Below are positions 1 to 8,163 of a DNA stretch of 64,000 bases, piece after piece. Every line of letters begins with the position of its first letter. Position 1 is the stretch's first letter. This stretch comes from Alphaproteobacteria bacterium. Its GTDB lineage: Bacteria > Pseudomonadota > Alphaproteobacteria > JAUXUR01. A model generated the notes under the pieces. The model was not told the DNA's origin, made no database searches, and was given only the letters and a program-made list of their open reading frames with translations. A program made the translations under genes and the position numbers. The stretch spans positions 20,054 through 84,053 of the forward strand of contig JAUYSY010000039.1 in the NCBI GenBank assembly GCA_030696155.1, written 5' to 3'.

Positions 1-167
1 TTGATAATGTAAAGGTCGCGCCCGGGCAAATAGTACAAAAAAACGATCTAGTGGGTTATGTTGAAATGACACAAAAAAACGAAGAAGGCCAGTTTATAAA
101 GCCAATTCTTTTTTTAGAGTTTCGTAAGCATCTGCAACCGATAGATCCTATGCCATGGTTTGAATGA
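1..167 (+). CDS. envC: Murein hydrolase activator EnvC-like protein, 3' end only
   Basis: The reading frame is open from base 3 to the TGA at 165-167 and gives the last 54 residues of a protein that starts outside the window. The tail (VGYVEM ... ILFLEFRKHLQPIDPMPWF) matches the end of LytM/M23-type domains, where an F/L-E-x-R strand is followed by a P-x-x-W terminus. EnvC-type proteins are exported and activate periplasmic amidases that split septal peptidoglycan. Identity rests mainly on order: envC, ctpA, divergent polysaccharide deacetylase and rppH form a well-known alphaproteobacterial cluster, and the next three genes here are exactly those. Another M23 peptidase is possible, since the catalytic part is not visible. 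Confidence 0.7.
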   Translation, partial: DNVKVAPGQIVQKNDLVGYVEMTQKNEEGQFIKPILFLEFRKHLQPIDPMPWFE

Positions 168-197
168 TAACTACCCATCTTATGGGCAAATTCGTCG
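166..197. repeat. Half copy of the 192-bp palindromic element
   Basis: The segment around TAACTAC..ATCTTATGGGC directly after the envC stop nearly matches the left arm of the element at 1945-2136. The match ends after about 32 bases and no right arm follows. It abuts a different repeat at 214-392, so the gap between envC and ctpA looks like a mosaic of repeat fragments. Confidence 0.6.
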
Positions 198-213
198 CTG
201 CTAACGTACCCCT

Positions 214-392
214 TGTTTCCCTGGACCAATGAGAGTCCAAAGGATTCGAATGCGGATCCAGGGTCCAGAAATAATCATGATTGTAGATCATGACCTAATT
301 AAAAAAAATTGAGTTATGATCTTCGATCGTATATTTTGATCTGGATCCTGGATCTACGTGTGAAGCTTCGCTTCAACGAGTCCAGGAAAACA
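214..392. repeat. Family A palindromic repeat, full copy, ~179 bp
   Basis: Ends are inverted repeats: TGTTTCCCTGGAC on the left and GTCCAGGAAAACA on the right. The interior carries GGATCCAGGGTCCAG, AATCATGATTGTAGATCATGA and TGGATCCTGGATCTACGTG. The same blocks occur in the same order at 63848-64000, and a short form lies at 9016-9067. It fills most of the envC-ctpA gap and has no coding potential. Confidence 0.75.
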
Positions 393-436
393 GAAAATTA
401 CTAAATAACTACGTGACAAAAATTAAGGTTAAATAA

Positions 437-1942
437 ATGTCTAAATTATCGTTTCATACATTAATTGCAGCACTGATATTAATTCAATTTGGATCGCCAT
501 TATTGGCTGAAGAACAGTCAATTTCAGAAGATAGGGCATTACTGACCGAACAACAACCAGTTTTAGAAGATAGTAAGACGAACAAAAAGAAGAACGAAGA
601 TGTTTATCATGCGCTTAATTTTTTTGGGTCTGTTCTTCAGCGCGTTCAAGAAGGTTATGTTGATGATGTCCCTGTTTCTAAGCTTATTGATAACGCTGTT
701 GAAGGTATGCTTTCGGGGCTTGATCGACATTCTCATTTGGTCGATGAAAAAGATTTTAAAGATATGCGCAGCCAAATGAAGGGTGAATTTGGGGGGTTAG
801 GCGTTGAAATTGTTGCTGAAAGTGGCATATTAAAAGTCATATCACCCATGGATGATGGCCCTGCACAAAAAGCAGGTATTCGAGCAGGTGATTATATTAC
901 CCATGTGAATGGTAAATTAATTTTGGGCATGAATTTAGATGATGCAATCAAACAATTAAAAGGTAAACCTGGCACTGAAGTTAAAATTACAATTAGACGT
1001 GAAGGACAAAAACCTCTTGAACTCACCATTAAACGCGAGCTTATTAAGACCCGCCCCGTTCGCGGTAAACGTGAAGGTGATTTTGCCTATTTAAGGGTTG
1101 CGACTTTTATTGATACTAATACCGCCGATAAACTTAAAGAAGAATATCAAAAAATAAAAAAAGACGGCAAACCCATTAAAGGTATTGTCTTAGATTTACG
1201 CAATAATGCAGGCGGACTTTTGGATGAAGCTAATGCAGTTACAGAGCTTTTCTTAGAAAAAGGCAAAGAAATTGTGTCAATTCGTGGTAAAAATCATGAA
1301 GATATTCAACGTTTTCATGCGCGTGGTGGCGATCAATTTAAAGATTTACCTCTTGTTTGTTTGGTTAATCGTGGTACTGCCTCAGCGCCAGAAATTGTAT
1401 CTGCGGCTCTTCAAGATCATAAACGCGCAATCGTTATGGGCGAAGCAAGCTATGGTAAAGGATCAGTTCAAACTGTCATTCCTTTACGCGATAAAAAAGC
1501 AATACGTTTAACAACGCAACGTTATTACAGACCATCTGGGGCAACCATTCAAGATGATGGCGTAAAACCTGATCTTGAAGTAGCACTAGCATACATTGAA
1601 AAAATTGATTTGGGTCCAAGAATCACCGAAAAAGATATACCTGGGGGCGTTCGTAAAAAAGAACAAAAAACTGCAAAACCCGAAGAAAATAATAATGATC
1701 AAGTAAATGATGCAAAACATGATGATGAGGAAAAACCAACAGAAAATGTTTTACCCCAAAAAGACGATGATGAAAAGAAAAAAGATGACACCAAAAAAGA
1801 AAAAGAATTAGAAGATATCTTAAGTAAAAAAGATACCAAATCTGATGAGAAGTCGAAAAAAGAATTGATTGATTATCAATTGGAACGGGCTTTAGACTTG
1901 TTAAAATCAATCGTAGTTTACAAGGACTTTATGAAACGCTGA
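437..1942 (+). CDS. ctpA: C-terminal processing peptidase, S41 family
   Basis: This is an exported serine protease of the CtpA/Prc type that trims periplasmic and envelope proteins. The N-terminus has a signal peptide (about residues 1-24, ending LLAEE). A PDZ domain with GGLGVEI and GIRAGD follows at about 115-200, then the S41 core. The Ser-Lys dyad is visible as Ser316 in TASAPE and Lys341 in GKGSVQ, 25 residues apart as usual in the family. After the core comes a strongly charged Lys/Glu/Asp stretch (about 395-475), ending in a helix with QLERALDLL that is typical of alphaproteobacterial CtpA. The protein has 501 residues. The gene lies between envC and yibQ, with repeats in both flanking gaps. 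Confidence 0.95.
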   Translation: MSKLSFHTLIAALILIQFGSPLLAEEQSISEDRALLTEQQPVLEDSKTNKKKNEDVYHALNFFGSVLQRVQEGYVDDVPVSKLIDNAVEGMLSGLDRHSHLVDEKDFKDMRSQMKGEFGGLGVEIVAESGILKVISPMDDGPAQKAGIRAGDYITHVNGKLILGMNLDDAIKQLKGKPGTEVKITIRREGQKPLELTIKRELIKTRPVRGKREGDFAYLRVATFIDTNTADKLKEEYQKIKKDGKPIKGIVLDLRNNAGGLLDEANAVTELFLEKGKEIVSIRGKNHEDIQRFHARGGDQFKDLPLVCLVNRGTASAPEIVSAALQDHKRAIVMGEASYGKGSVQTVIPLRDKKAIRLTTQRYYRPSGATIQDDGVKPDLEVALAYIEKIDLGPRITEKDIPGGVRKKEQKTAKPEENNNDQVNDAKHDDEEKPTENVLPQKDDDEKKKDDTKKEKELEDILSKKDTKSDEKSKKELIDYQLERALDLLKSIVVYKDFMKR

Positions 1943-1944
1943 TG

Positions 1945-2136
1945 ATTAACTACATATCTTATGGGCAAATTCGTCGTCAAGTCTGCGCCTTCCGGTACTC
2001 ATGTACTTTAGTACATTCCGTGCCGGTTCTCATGAGTTTTCTTCAGCTAAAAACTATTAATATCCACCTGGTCTTAATAGTTAAGCTTCTGGAACACTCA
2101 TTTTCTAGACTTTGCCGCATAATCTAGGTAGTTAAT
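1945..2136. repeat. 192-bp element with long terminal inverted repeats
   Basis: The left arm ATTAACTACATATCTTATGG continues with GCAAA. The reverse complement of the right end reads ATTAACTACCTAGATTATGC and continues with GGCAAA, giving about 22 of 27 matching positions. Two smaller palindromes lie inside (around GGTACTCATGTACTTTAGTACA and around CTATTAATA..TCTTAATAG). The element starts 3 bases after the ctpA stop and ends 24 bases before the next start. It resembles a MITE or Rickettsia-type palindromic element. A half copy lies at 166-197. Confidence 0.75.
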
Positions 2137-2160
2137 AAATGCAGCTTGAGAGATTTTTTG

Positions 2161-3105
2161 ATGATTAAAAAAGGCTTCAATTTTTTAAAAAAACATCCCC
2201 TTTTAATTCTTTTATGGGTAAGTGTTGCGTCAATTTCTGGTTTGATGACCTGGATCATATTATTGTCGCCTGAAACAAAAGCATTAAGGACACCACCAAG
2301 TTGTAAAATTCCAATGCCACAAATTCCATTGGAGTTTATTGAACCTGTTGATCCTAAAAAATTTGGCAATAATTCAAAAACAGAACACGTACAAGAACCC
2401 GACAAAAAAGATTTGTGTTGGCAAAAAAACGCAATCGCTTTTAATGGATCTAAAGATATACCTCATTTTGCAATTATATTAGCTGGACTCGGTCTAAGCC
2501 AAGAATTAACAATTCGTGCTATCAAAGAATTGCCCCCTTATATCACTTTAAATTTTTCACCCTATACATATAATCTTGATGATTGGATTCAGAAAGCAAA
2601 GGAAGCCAATCATGAAGTTTTAATCGATTTGCCCATAACACAACATGAAGGCATTGTTTGTGATGGTGGCATGCTTGCGCTTGATTCAAGACTAACGCTC
2701 GAAGATAATTCAAAAAAAATGGAAGAACTTATTGGCAAAGCTTCACAAGCAATAGGTTTTAGCGTCAGTGATATCGATGATTCATTTCCTCACGCCTTTT
2801 GGGCGCCTTTAAAAAAACAAATGGATGATAAGGGGTTATTGCTCGTTTCGTCTACACAATCTAAAGAAATCCTGAAGCAACCCAATATTATTAAACCGAC
2901 TCCTATTCATAGCGATATAGGCGAGGAAGAAATCTTAAAACAATTGCTTGTCATTGAACAAAAATGCCCAGAATCGAAAAAAGAGATTGTGATTGCAACA
3001 ATCAATCCCGCGATGATTGACCTCATTCAAAAATGGAGCGTCCAACTTTCGGATAAACCTTTTGTTTTAGCCCCCTTAACAGCGATTGTGAGCGCTCATG
3101 AATAA
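2161..3105 (+). CDS. yibQ: Divergent polysaccharide deacetylase (YibQ/DUF610 family)
   Basis: A 314-residue protein with one N-terminal membrane segment (LLILLWVSVASISGLMTWII) and a periplasmic domain of the divergent polysaccharide deacetylase family. Family marks are FAIILAGLGLS, LPPYITLNFSPY, EVLIDLPI and GFSVSDIDD. The exact role is not established; the family belongs to the NodB-like fold but often lacks classical metal ligands. I chose ATG 2161 rather than the upstream in-frame TTG at 2146 because the membrane segment follows it at normal distance and GAGAG lies just upstream. It overlaps rppH by 8 bases, so the two are probably translationally coupled. Confidence 0.85.
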   Translation: MIKKGFNFLKKHPLLILLWVSVASISGLMTWIILLSPETKALRTPPSCKIPMPQIPLEFIEPVDPKKFGNNSKTEHVQEPDKKDLCWQKNAIAFNGSKDIPHFAIILAGLGLSQELTIRAIKELPPYITLNFSPYTYNLDDWIQKAKEANHEVLIDLPITQHEGIVCDGGMLALDSRLTLEDNSKKMEELIGKASQAIGFSVSDIDDSFPHAFWAPLKKQMDDKGLLLVSSTQSKEILKQPNIIKPTPIHSDIGEEEILKQLLVIEQKCPESKKEIVIATINPAMIDLIQKWSVQLSDKPFVLAPLTAIVSAHE

Positions 3106-3565
3106 TCAAGCGTTTTATAGACCCTGTGTTGGTATTATGCTGTTAAACAATCTCGGTAAAGTTTTTGTGGCACAACGCATTGATACACGCACTGAAGCTT
3201 GGCAAATGCCCCAAGGTGGGATTGAAGAAGGCGAAGACCCAAAACGCGCTGCCATGCGTGAATTGGAAGAAGAAATCGGTACCAATAAAGCCGCATTAAT
3301 GGCTGAGTCATCTGATTGGCTTTATTATGATTTACCCATAGACCTCCAACAAAAATTATGGAATGGACAATATAAAGGTCAACGTCAAAAATGGTTTTTA
3401 TATCGTTTTTTAGGTGATGATCGTGACATAAATTTGCTGACAGAGCATCCTGAATTCTTAGATTGGCGTTGGGCTAATGTTAGTGAATTAGCTGATCTTG
3501 CTATTCCTTTTAAACGCCATGTCTATGAAAATATTATTCAGGAATTTCATCGTTTTTTATTTTAG
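3098..3565 (+). CDS. rppH: RNA pyrophosphohydrolase, Nudix family
   Basis: Removes pyrophosphate from the 5' triphosphate end of mRNA and so starts decay; also called NudH. The 155-residue protein carries the Nudix box as GGIEEGEDPK followed by RELEEEIG, at about residues 39-61, preceded by WQMPQ, typical of the RppH/IalA subgroup. The length is normal for alphaproteobacteria. It is the last gene of the envelope operon, and its start overlaps the end of yibQ. Its 3' end overlaps the 3' end of the opposite gene at 3534-3860 by 32 bases. Confidence 0.95.
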   Translation: MNNQAFYRPCVGIMLLNNLGKVFVAQRIDTRTEAWQMPQGGIEEGEDPKRAAMRELEEEIGTNKAALMAESSDWLYYDLPIDLQQKLWNGQYKGQRQKWFLYRFLGDDRDINLLTEHPEFLDWRWANVSELADLAIPFKRHVYENIIQEFHRFLF

Positions 3566-3860
3566 ATTTTGAGAATTCAAGAAAATCAGTTTGCTCTGCT
3601 TCATTTTCAAATTCACTCAAAAAATCTTCAGATTCTTTATCTTTAGGTCCAGCGTTTATATAAGAATATAGTGTTGAGAGAAAAAGTAATGTAGAAACGT
3701 CATTATCTAATTTTTGTGTTTTTTTATTTTTTTGATCAAGTTTTTGTAAATTTCTTCGATTTTGTTTTTCAAGCTTATTATAAAAAGATGTTTTTCCAGC
3801 TTCAGCAATGTTTGTTGTGTTAATTAATAAGATAGTCAAGATACATGTCTTTAATTTCAT
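3534..3860 (-). CDS. Small secreted protein of unknown function
   Basis: A 108-residue product with a clear signal peptide (MKLKTCILTILLINTTNIAEA) followed by a Lys/Gln/Asn-rich, probably helical region (NKLEKQNRRNLQKLDQKNKK). It ends in an acidic tail. No family is recognised. It lies convergent to rppH with overlapping ends and sits just upstream of the last codons of an NDUFA12 relic. It may therefore occupy the place of the lost part of that gene. Coding is likely from the signal peptide, but this could be a chance frame. Confidence 0.5.
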   Translation of the reverse strand: MKLKTCILTILLINTTNIAEAGKTSFYNKLEKQNRRNLQKLDQKNKKTQKLDNDVSTLLFLSTLYSYINAGPKDKESEDFLSEFENEAEQTDFLEFSKSKIKNDEIPE

Positions 3861-3891
3861 TGCATTATTCTTTATTTTTTATCAATTATAA

Positions 3892-3948
3892 AGTGGCAAA
3901 CGTGCAAAAGCAACAGGCGATTATGAAGCCTGGAGGCCAAATCAGTAA
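3892..3948 (+). pseudogene. Relic of NDUFA12-like complex I subunit, C-terminal codons only
   Basis: The frame open from 3892 to TAA 3946-3948 reads SGKRAKATGDYEAWRPNQ. The A-T-G-D-Y-x-A-W-x-P ending is the conserved C-terminus of NDUFA12 / 17.2-kDa NADH:ubiquinone oxidoreductase accessory proteins. In many alphaproteobacteria this gene directly precedes mlaD, as here. The rest of the gene is absent; a stop lies immediately upstream in frame. Assigned from a short motif plus context. Confidence 0.6.
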
Positions 3949-3971
3949 CTAGAATATGTTCGCGGAAGAAA

Positions 3972-4478
3972 ATGCAAAGAAGCACATTTGAAACTATTTT
4001 AGGCGCAAGCATTTTGGCAATCGCTATTAGTGTTGGGATTATACTCTATAAAGGTCAATTAACGAAATCGAAAGATACATATGCGCTTTTCGGAAATTTT
4101 GATCATATCGATGGTATACGTAAGGAAAGTGAAATTAAAATTTCCGGCATTACAATTAGTAATGTAGTTGAAAGCGATCTTGATCCTAAAACCCATTTAG
4201 CGCGCGTTAAAATATAGCTTGATAAAAAAGTTCAACTTCCAACTGATTCATCGCTTGAAATCACACAAGAAGGACTTTTTGGAAAGCGTTATTTATCCCT
4301 GACGATGGACTCAGAAAATCAGCTGATCGGGCCAAATGGTAATATTACATTCACACAAGTTGGCGCTTATCTTATGCAGCTTCTTAATAAATTCATGTTC
4401 CCTCAAAAGCCTGATGAAAAAAAAGAAGGACAAAAACAGAATGTGACGACAGAAAATCCTCATTCGCAGCAACATTAA
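3972..4478 (+). pseudogene. mlaD: mlaD with an in-frame amber stop
   Basis: MlaD is the membrane-anchored MCE-domain protein of the Mla phospholipid transport system that maintains outer-membrane asymmetry. The first 81 codons give a membrane anchor (ILGASILAIAISVGIILY) and the start of the MCE domain (DGIRKESEIKISGI). TAG 4215-4217 then interrupts. The same frame continues as LDKKVQLPTDSSLEI ... GLFGKRYLSL up to TAA 4478, about 169 codons in all, a normal MlaD length. The lesion is a single base change with no frameshift, so it is either recent decay, amber readthrough or a sequencing error. Confidence 0.85.
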
Positions 4479-4490
4479 TGAGGACATAAG

Positions 4491-4625
4491 CATGAACACC
4501 AGTTTTTTTATAAGATATTTATAGCTCTTAAGGTCTCCATCTTAACTTTTTCTTTTGCTCTTTTCACGCTTAACACAACTAACAATTTTGCTAATATTGT
4601 TGAAGTTCCTAATTTTGCAAAATAA
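4491..4625 (+). pseudogene. Decayed exported-protein gene after mlaD (DUF2155 position)
   Basis: ATG 4491 starts MNTSFFIRYL and stops. After a one-base shift the reading continues FIALKVSILTFSFALFTLN..., a plausible signal peptide, and soon ends at TAA 4623-4625. In other alphaproteobacteria a DUF2155 exported protein often follows mlaD. Only position and a signal-like segment support this; the conserved domain is missing. Confidence 0.35.
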
Positions 4626-4632
4626 CAAAAAA

Positions 4633-4661
4633 TTGACATTTTTCATTACTTTCTTTATAAT
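4633..4661 (+). promoter_or_regulatory. Perfect sigma-70 consensus promoter
   Basis: TTGACA at 4633-4638 and TATAAT at 4656-4661 are separated by exactly 17 bases. The predicted transcription start near 4668 lies about 28 bases before ATG 4696 of the secreted kinase-like gene. Confidence 0.8.
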
Positions 4662-4695
4662 TCATTTTATTATTAATTTATAATTGGTATATAAG

Positions 4696-5805
4696 ATGAT
4701 AAAACAGAATTACACAGCAAATCTAATTATTAAAAAAATACTATTAACAATTCTAAGTTTGACATTATTATGTCAATCGATTGATTCTTTTGCTGTTAAT
4801 TGGCCTGTTGTTAACAACAATCAACCAAATGACGATCAGATTGATGGTAATAAATCTTTATTAAATAGAATTAGTAATGATAATGATGCCTTGATTATTA
4901 ACCCTGTGCATGAAAATCAAGATCAGAACATTGCATCGGAGCGCTTTTCCTTTTCAGCATTTCATGAAAAAATAGTTCAAAAATTTATTCAAAAAGGCTT
5001 GTTAAGCAATCAAGCAAAAATTACAAATATTAAGGAAGACAGACTTACACAAGAAGTTGTAGGTCTTATTTATGTGGAAGATTGTAATTTCAAAAAAATA
5101 ATAAAATTATATAAAATGAATGCATCATGTAATCCCAAAAATATAATTAATGATTTAAATTTTGTGAACAAAATTAAACTTTTGGCTTTAAAAAACAATC
5201 TGAAAATACCAAACTTAATTGTTTCATCTGCAGAGATTCAAGTTTTAGATAACATAACAGCAGAAATTCAAACTTTGGCGAAAGGTGAATCACTGCAAGA
5301 TATTAGTATTCTCGATATGCATAACGAAGACATAAAAGAAATGTTTAAAAATATTGGCATCCAAATGGGCAATTTGGATCGCTTGTTTAAGGAGAATGGA
5401 TTACCGCTTGTAGTGCATCCTGATGGGCATATAGGCAATTTATTTTATGACCCTATCACAAAAGAATTTTCTTGGATCGATATTGCTTATATTAGTACGG
5501 CAGGCAATATGTACGGCATTGAGGGTTCACTTTTTGATAATCAGTTTGGCATTAACTTATTAAAACCATCGGATAAATTGCAGGGATCACTTGAACCAAG
5601 ATTGTTTACCAAGCCAACACCAAGGGCAGCTTTAATTGTTAAAAGCTTAGGAGAGGGTTACATTGCCGCCTACTCAGATGGGTGGTTTTATTATACCCAA
5701 AAAGTAAGAACAAGCGAGCTATATCAATATTTTAAGGATCTCAATGATAACGCTCAACAAATTGATTTATTGATAAAGCATCCCAGTTTAGCGTGGATGA
5801 ATTGA
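4696..5805 (+). CDS. Secreted kinase-like (APH/protein-kinase fold) protein
   Basis: A 369-residue exported protein. The signal peptide includes ILSLTLLCQSIDSFA, nearly identical to those of the genes at 25892 and 27764, and VNWPVV follows. The C-terminal two thirds is homologous to the kinase-like part of the 27764 product. The N-lobe has IIKLYK. The catalytic-loop pattern H-x-D-x-x-x-x-N is His241-Pro-Asp243 ... Asn248. WID at Asp262 matches the metal-binding aspartate position. It lacks the ~110-residue module present in the two paralogs and has a short linker instead. Phosphotransfer activity and a host target are inference. A consensus promoter lies upstream and a terminator follows at 5988. 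ATG 4696 is preferred over TTG 4684. Confidence 0.65.
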   Translation: MIKQNYTANLIIKKILLTILSLTLLCQSIDSFAVNWPVVNNNQPNDDQIDGNKSLLNRISNDNDALIINPVHENQDQNIASERFSFSAFHEKIVQKFIQKGLLSNQAKITNIKEDRLTQEVVGLIYVEDCNFKKIIKLYKMNASCNPKNIINDLNFVNKIKLLALKNNLKIPNLIVSSAEIQVLDNITAEIQTLAKGESLQDISILDMHNEDIKEMFKNIGIQMGNLDRLFKENGLPLVVHPDGHIGNLFYDPITKEFSWIDIAYISTAGNMYGIEGSLFDNQFGINLLKPSDKLQGSLEPRLFTKPTPRAALIVKSLGEGYIAAYSDGWFYYTQKVRTSELYQYFKDLNDNAQQIDLLIKHPSLAWMN

Positions 5806-5987
5806 TTGATTTTAAAAGCAAATCATGGATCTAAAGAAGAGTAATTTAGTTTTCAGCATTAATTTTTATTTAGACATCTATTAGAATTATATTGTTTATA
5901 ATATTAACTCAGGATTAACTGAGTTTGGTATAATCAAGGCGCAAGAAATTTTCTAGTAAAAACAAGTGGTAAGACGTCATGACGAGG

Positions 5988-6011
5988 AGCCCCTTTTGAG
6001 GGGCTTTGTTG
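5988..6011 (+). terminator. Rho-independent terminator
   Basis: AGCCCC (5988-5993) pairs with GGGGCT (6000-6005) over the loop TTTTGA and is followed by TTGTT. It ends the transcript of the gene at 4696. The 318-base gap 5806-6123 also holds a 7-bp hairpin AACTCAG-GATTAA-CTGAGTT near 5914 and a GGGGGC/GCCCCC hairpin near 6075. No gene is seen there. Confidence 0.7.
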
Positions 6012-6123
6012 CCATCCAGTCAGAGACTCGATATAGGACTGAATCAACTGTGTTATGAACTTTTTTTAATGGGGGCTCATTGCCGCCCCCACGTTGCTTT
6101 GCAGCTCTGCTCGATAGGATATT

Positions 6124-7197
6124 TATACCCCGAGTGAATTAAAGTGTTGAAAAACAAAGCAAAAAAGCTATCCTATTGGTATGAAGAATTTTTTAACAGA
6201 AGAATTGCGATCAAGGTTAAAGTTGCAGCACCGGACTGAAAAGAATGGTCGTGTAAAAGATCGAATCAAACCAATAATATTGAGCGACAAGGGGTGGACG
6301 TATCTAAAAATAGCGAAGCTCTATTAATAGACGATGAGACAGTCAGTCGTCATATAACTGAATATATGAAGAAAAGAAATTAACGCTTGAAAGTGGGGGA
6401 TCAAAAATCAAATTAGATTCAGTTCAAGCAAATGAATTAATAAAGCATCTTGAAGATAATTTATATACAACAATTATTTTAGAAATTTGTGCGTATGTAG
6501 AAAAAAAATACACGTAAAATATACAATTGCAGGCATGACGGCATGGATGCATTTGCATAGGTTTTCATATAAAAAACCAAAAGAAACGTCAGCAAAAGCT
6601 AATGCTGAAGAACAAAAAAATTTATTAAAAGTACACTGAATTAATGAGCAATACGCCTGAAAATGGACTTATTGAGTTTGGTGATGGCGTATACCCAACA
6701 ATGGTAACAAAAGTTAGTTACGGTTGGATACGTATAGGTATTGAGAAACCCATTTTAACGACAGCATCACGAACACGGATTAATATGATGGGATCTTTGA
6801 ATTTAAAAACCATGGATGTTACCATTGATGCATATGAAACAATCAATAGTATTGCTATCAGTGAGCATTTTAAAAAATTGAAATTAAAATACCACGATGC
6901 ACCTAAAATTCATTTGATTTTAGATCGTGGCCCATACAATACAAACCTTTCAACACAGGAGGATGCCAAAGATTATGGGATAACTTTGCACTATTTGTCC
7001 TCTTACACTCCAAATTTAAATCCGATTGAGCGCTTACGGGAAGTCATGAACGAACATGTTCGTAATAATAAATTTTGCATCAGCTAAAGAGTATTTTAAA
7101 ATATTACCCAAAAAATTCATATAGTTTTGTTATTGACCCAACATCGTTAAACGCATAATATTTTATAAATCAAAGCAGTACCCTTTCTTTGGGTATA
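6124..7197 (+). mobile_element. Degenerate IS630-family insertion sequence
   Basis: About 1.07 kb, a normal length for IS630. Both ends read TATACCC inward (6124-6130, and the complement GGGTATA at 7191-7197), flanked by TA as expected for TA-targeting IS630/Tc1 elements. Further inward the arms match only weakly. The transposase inside is broken in several places, so the element cannot move by itself. It ends 21 bases before the start of the first methyltransferase gene and may have brought or removed that gene's upstream region. Confidence 0.7.
6181..7158 (+). pseudogene. IS630-family transposase, broken
   Basis: From ATG 6181 the product begins MKNFLTEELRSRLKLQHRTE and IKPIILSDKGWTYLKIAK, an IS630 helix-turn-helix start. 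Stops and frame changes follow around 6325-6520. The DDE region is readable from 6644 to 7087. Its signature is LHYLSSYTPNLNPIER with an upstream Asp in LILDRGPYN. At 7080 the frame shifts again (FASAKEYFKILPKKF) and once more to end SFVIDPTSLNA at TAA 7158. At least four lesions separate pieces that align end to end with one transposase. Confidence 0.85.
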
Positions 7198-7218
7198 GAT
7201 AAAAATAAGAAAATTACC

Positions 7219-8085
7219 ATGAAGACAATTTATTTGTTATTAATAGTGAGTTTGGGGTTGTTAAACATGTCATACGCTGCAAAAAAAAATGAAAAATATG
7301 TTCTAGCAACGGGTGATAAAGCACGTGAACGATTAGAACTACAAAATAACTTACTTGCCAAAGATGCTTATGAGCACTTAGAAAAAGCGAAACTTTCAAA
7401 AGGCATGATTGTTTGGGATATAGGCTGTGGCGTTGGTGCCGTGACTTCTTATTTAGCAGATAAAGTGGGCGAAACAGGTCACGTTTATGCGTTGGATATT
7501 AGTCAAGAACAATTAAAAACTGCAGAAAAACGTATCAAGTCAGAAGGCCATAAAAATGTTACTTTTATTAAGGGTGACATCAACGAATTAGAAAATACAT
7601 CAAAAAATCCTGCCGATCTTATTTATATGCGTTTTGTTCTTATGCATTTGGTACATCCTGAAAATGCTTTAGAAAAAATTAAACCTTTATTAAAACAAGG
7701 CGGTGTTATAGTTTCCCAAGAATCAATTATGAGCACCATAGCTCAAGGAAAACCTGTTATAGATGATTATGTAGGTGTTGTTATGGCACTAGGAAAACAT
7801 AATAACGTTAATTACGATATTGGTAACCGACTTGAAGAACTTTATAAAAAAGCTGGTTTTGATCGCGTAAAAGTATATTATAACCAACAAAAAATTCCAC
7901 CCACAGATTTAAAAAAAATGCTTTTAATGGGCCTTTCTGAATGGAAAAATAAAGCCATTGAAATTAATCTTTTAACGACTGATAAGGTTGCTGCATGGGA
8001 AAAAGAAATTGAAGCCATCCCAACAAATGATCCAAATTTAATGTTTTCCTTGGCAAAACAAGCCCATGTTTTAGCTTGGAAATAA
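7219..8085 (+). CDS. Exported class I SAM-dependent methyltransferase
   Basis: A 288-residue protein with a clear signal peptide (MKTIYLLLIVSLGLLNMSYA) followed by a class I methyltransferase domain. Motif I is VWDIGCGVGAV, the acidic residue after strand 2 is in YALDIS, and motif-like DLIYMRFVLMHL and GGVIVSQE follow. The C-terminal ~90 residues are a family-specific helical cap. It is 81% or so similar by eye to the next gene, so they are tandem duplicates. An exported SAM enzyme is unusual because SAM is cytoplasmic; action in a host cell is one explanation. I start at ATG 7219, because the in-frame ATG at 7189 lies inside the insertion-sequence end. The substrate is unknown. Confidence 0.75.
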   Translation: MKTIYLLLIVSLGLLNMSYAAKKNEKYVLATGDKARERLELQNNLLAKDAYEHLEKAKLSKGMIVWDIGCGVGAVTSYLADKVGETGHVYALDISQEQLKTAEKRIKSEGHKNVTFIKGDINELENTSKNPADLIYMRFVLMHLVHPENALEKIKPLLKQGGVIVSQESIMSTIAQGKPVIDDYVGVVMALGKHNNVNYDIGNRLEELYKKAGFDRVKVYYNQQKIPPTDLKKMLLMGLSEWKNKAIEINLLTTDKVAAWEKEIEAIPTNDPNLMFSLAKQAHVLAWK

Positions 8086-8163
8086 TATGATCTCTACGCC
8101 TTGGTTGAATTTACTAAAAAATATGGATTTGTTTAAACAGTTAAAACAATAGGTTTATAAAGC

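Noticed and set aside
5880..6110. Possible small RNA after the kinase-like gene (several hairpins)
   Set aside because: One hairpin is explained as a terminator; the others have no recognised RNA family or clear promoter, so only noted within the terminator entry.
7189..7218. Upstream ATG for the first methyltransferase
   Set aside because: It lies within the terminal repeat of the insertion sequence and would place 10 residues before an ideal signal peptide.
8087..8152. A 21-codon frame between the two methyltransferase genes
   Set aside because: Too short, no ribosome binding site, no similarity to either neighbour; most likely chance.
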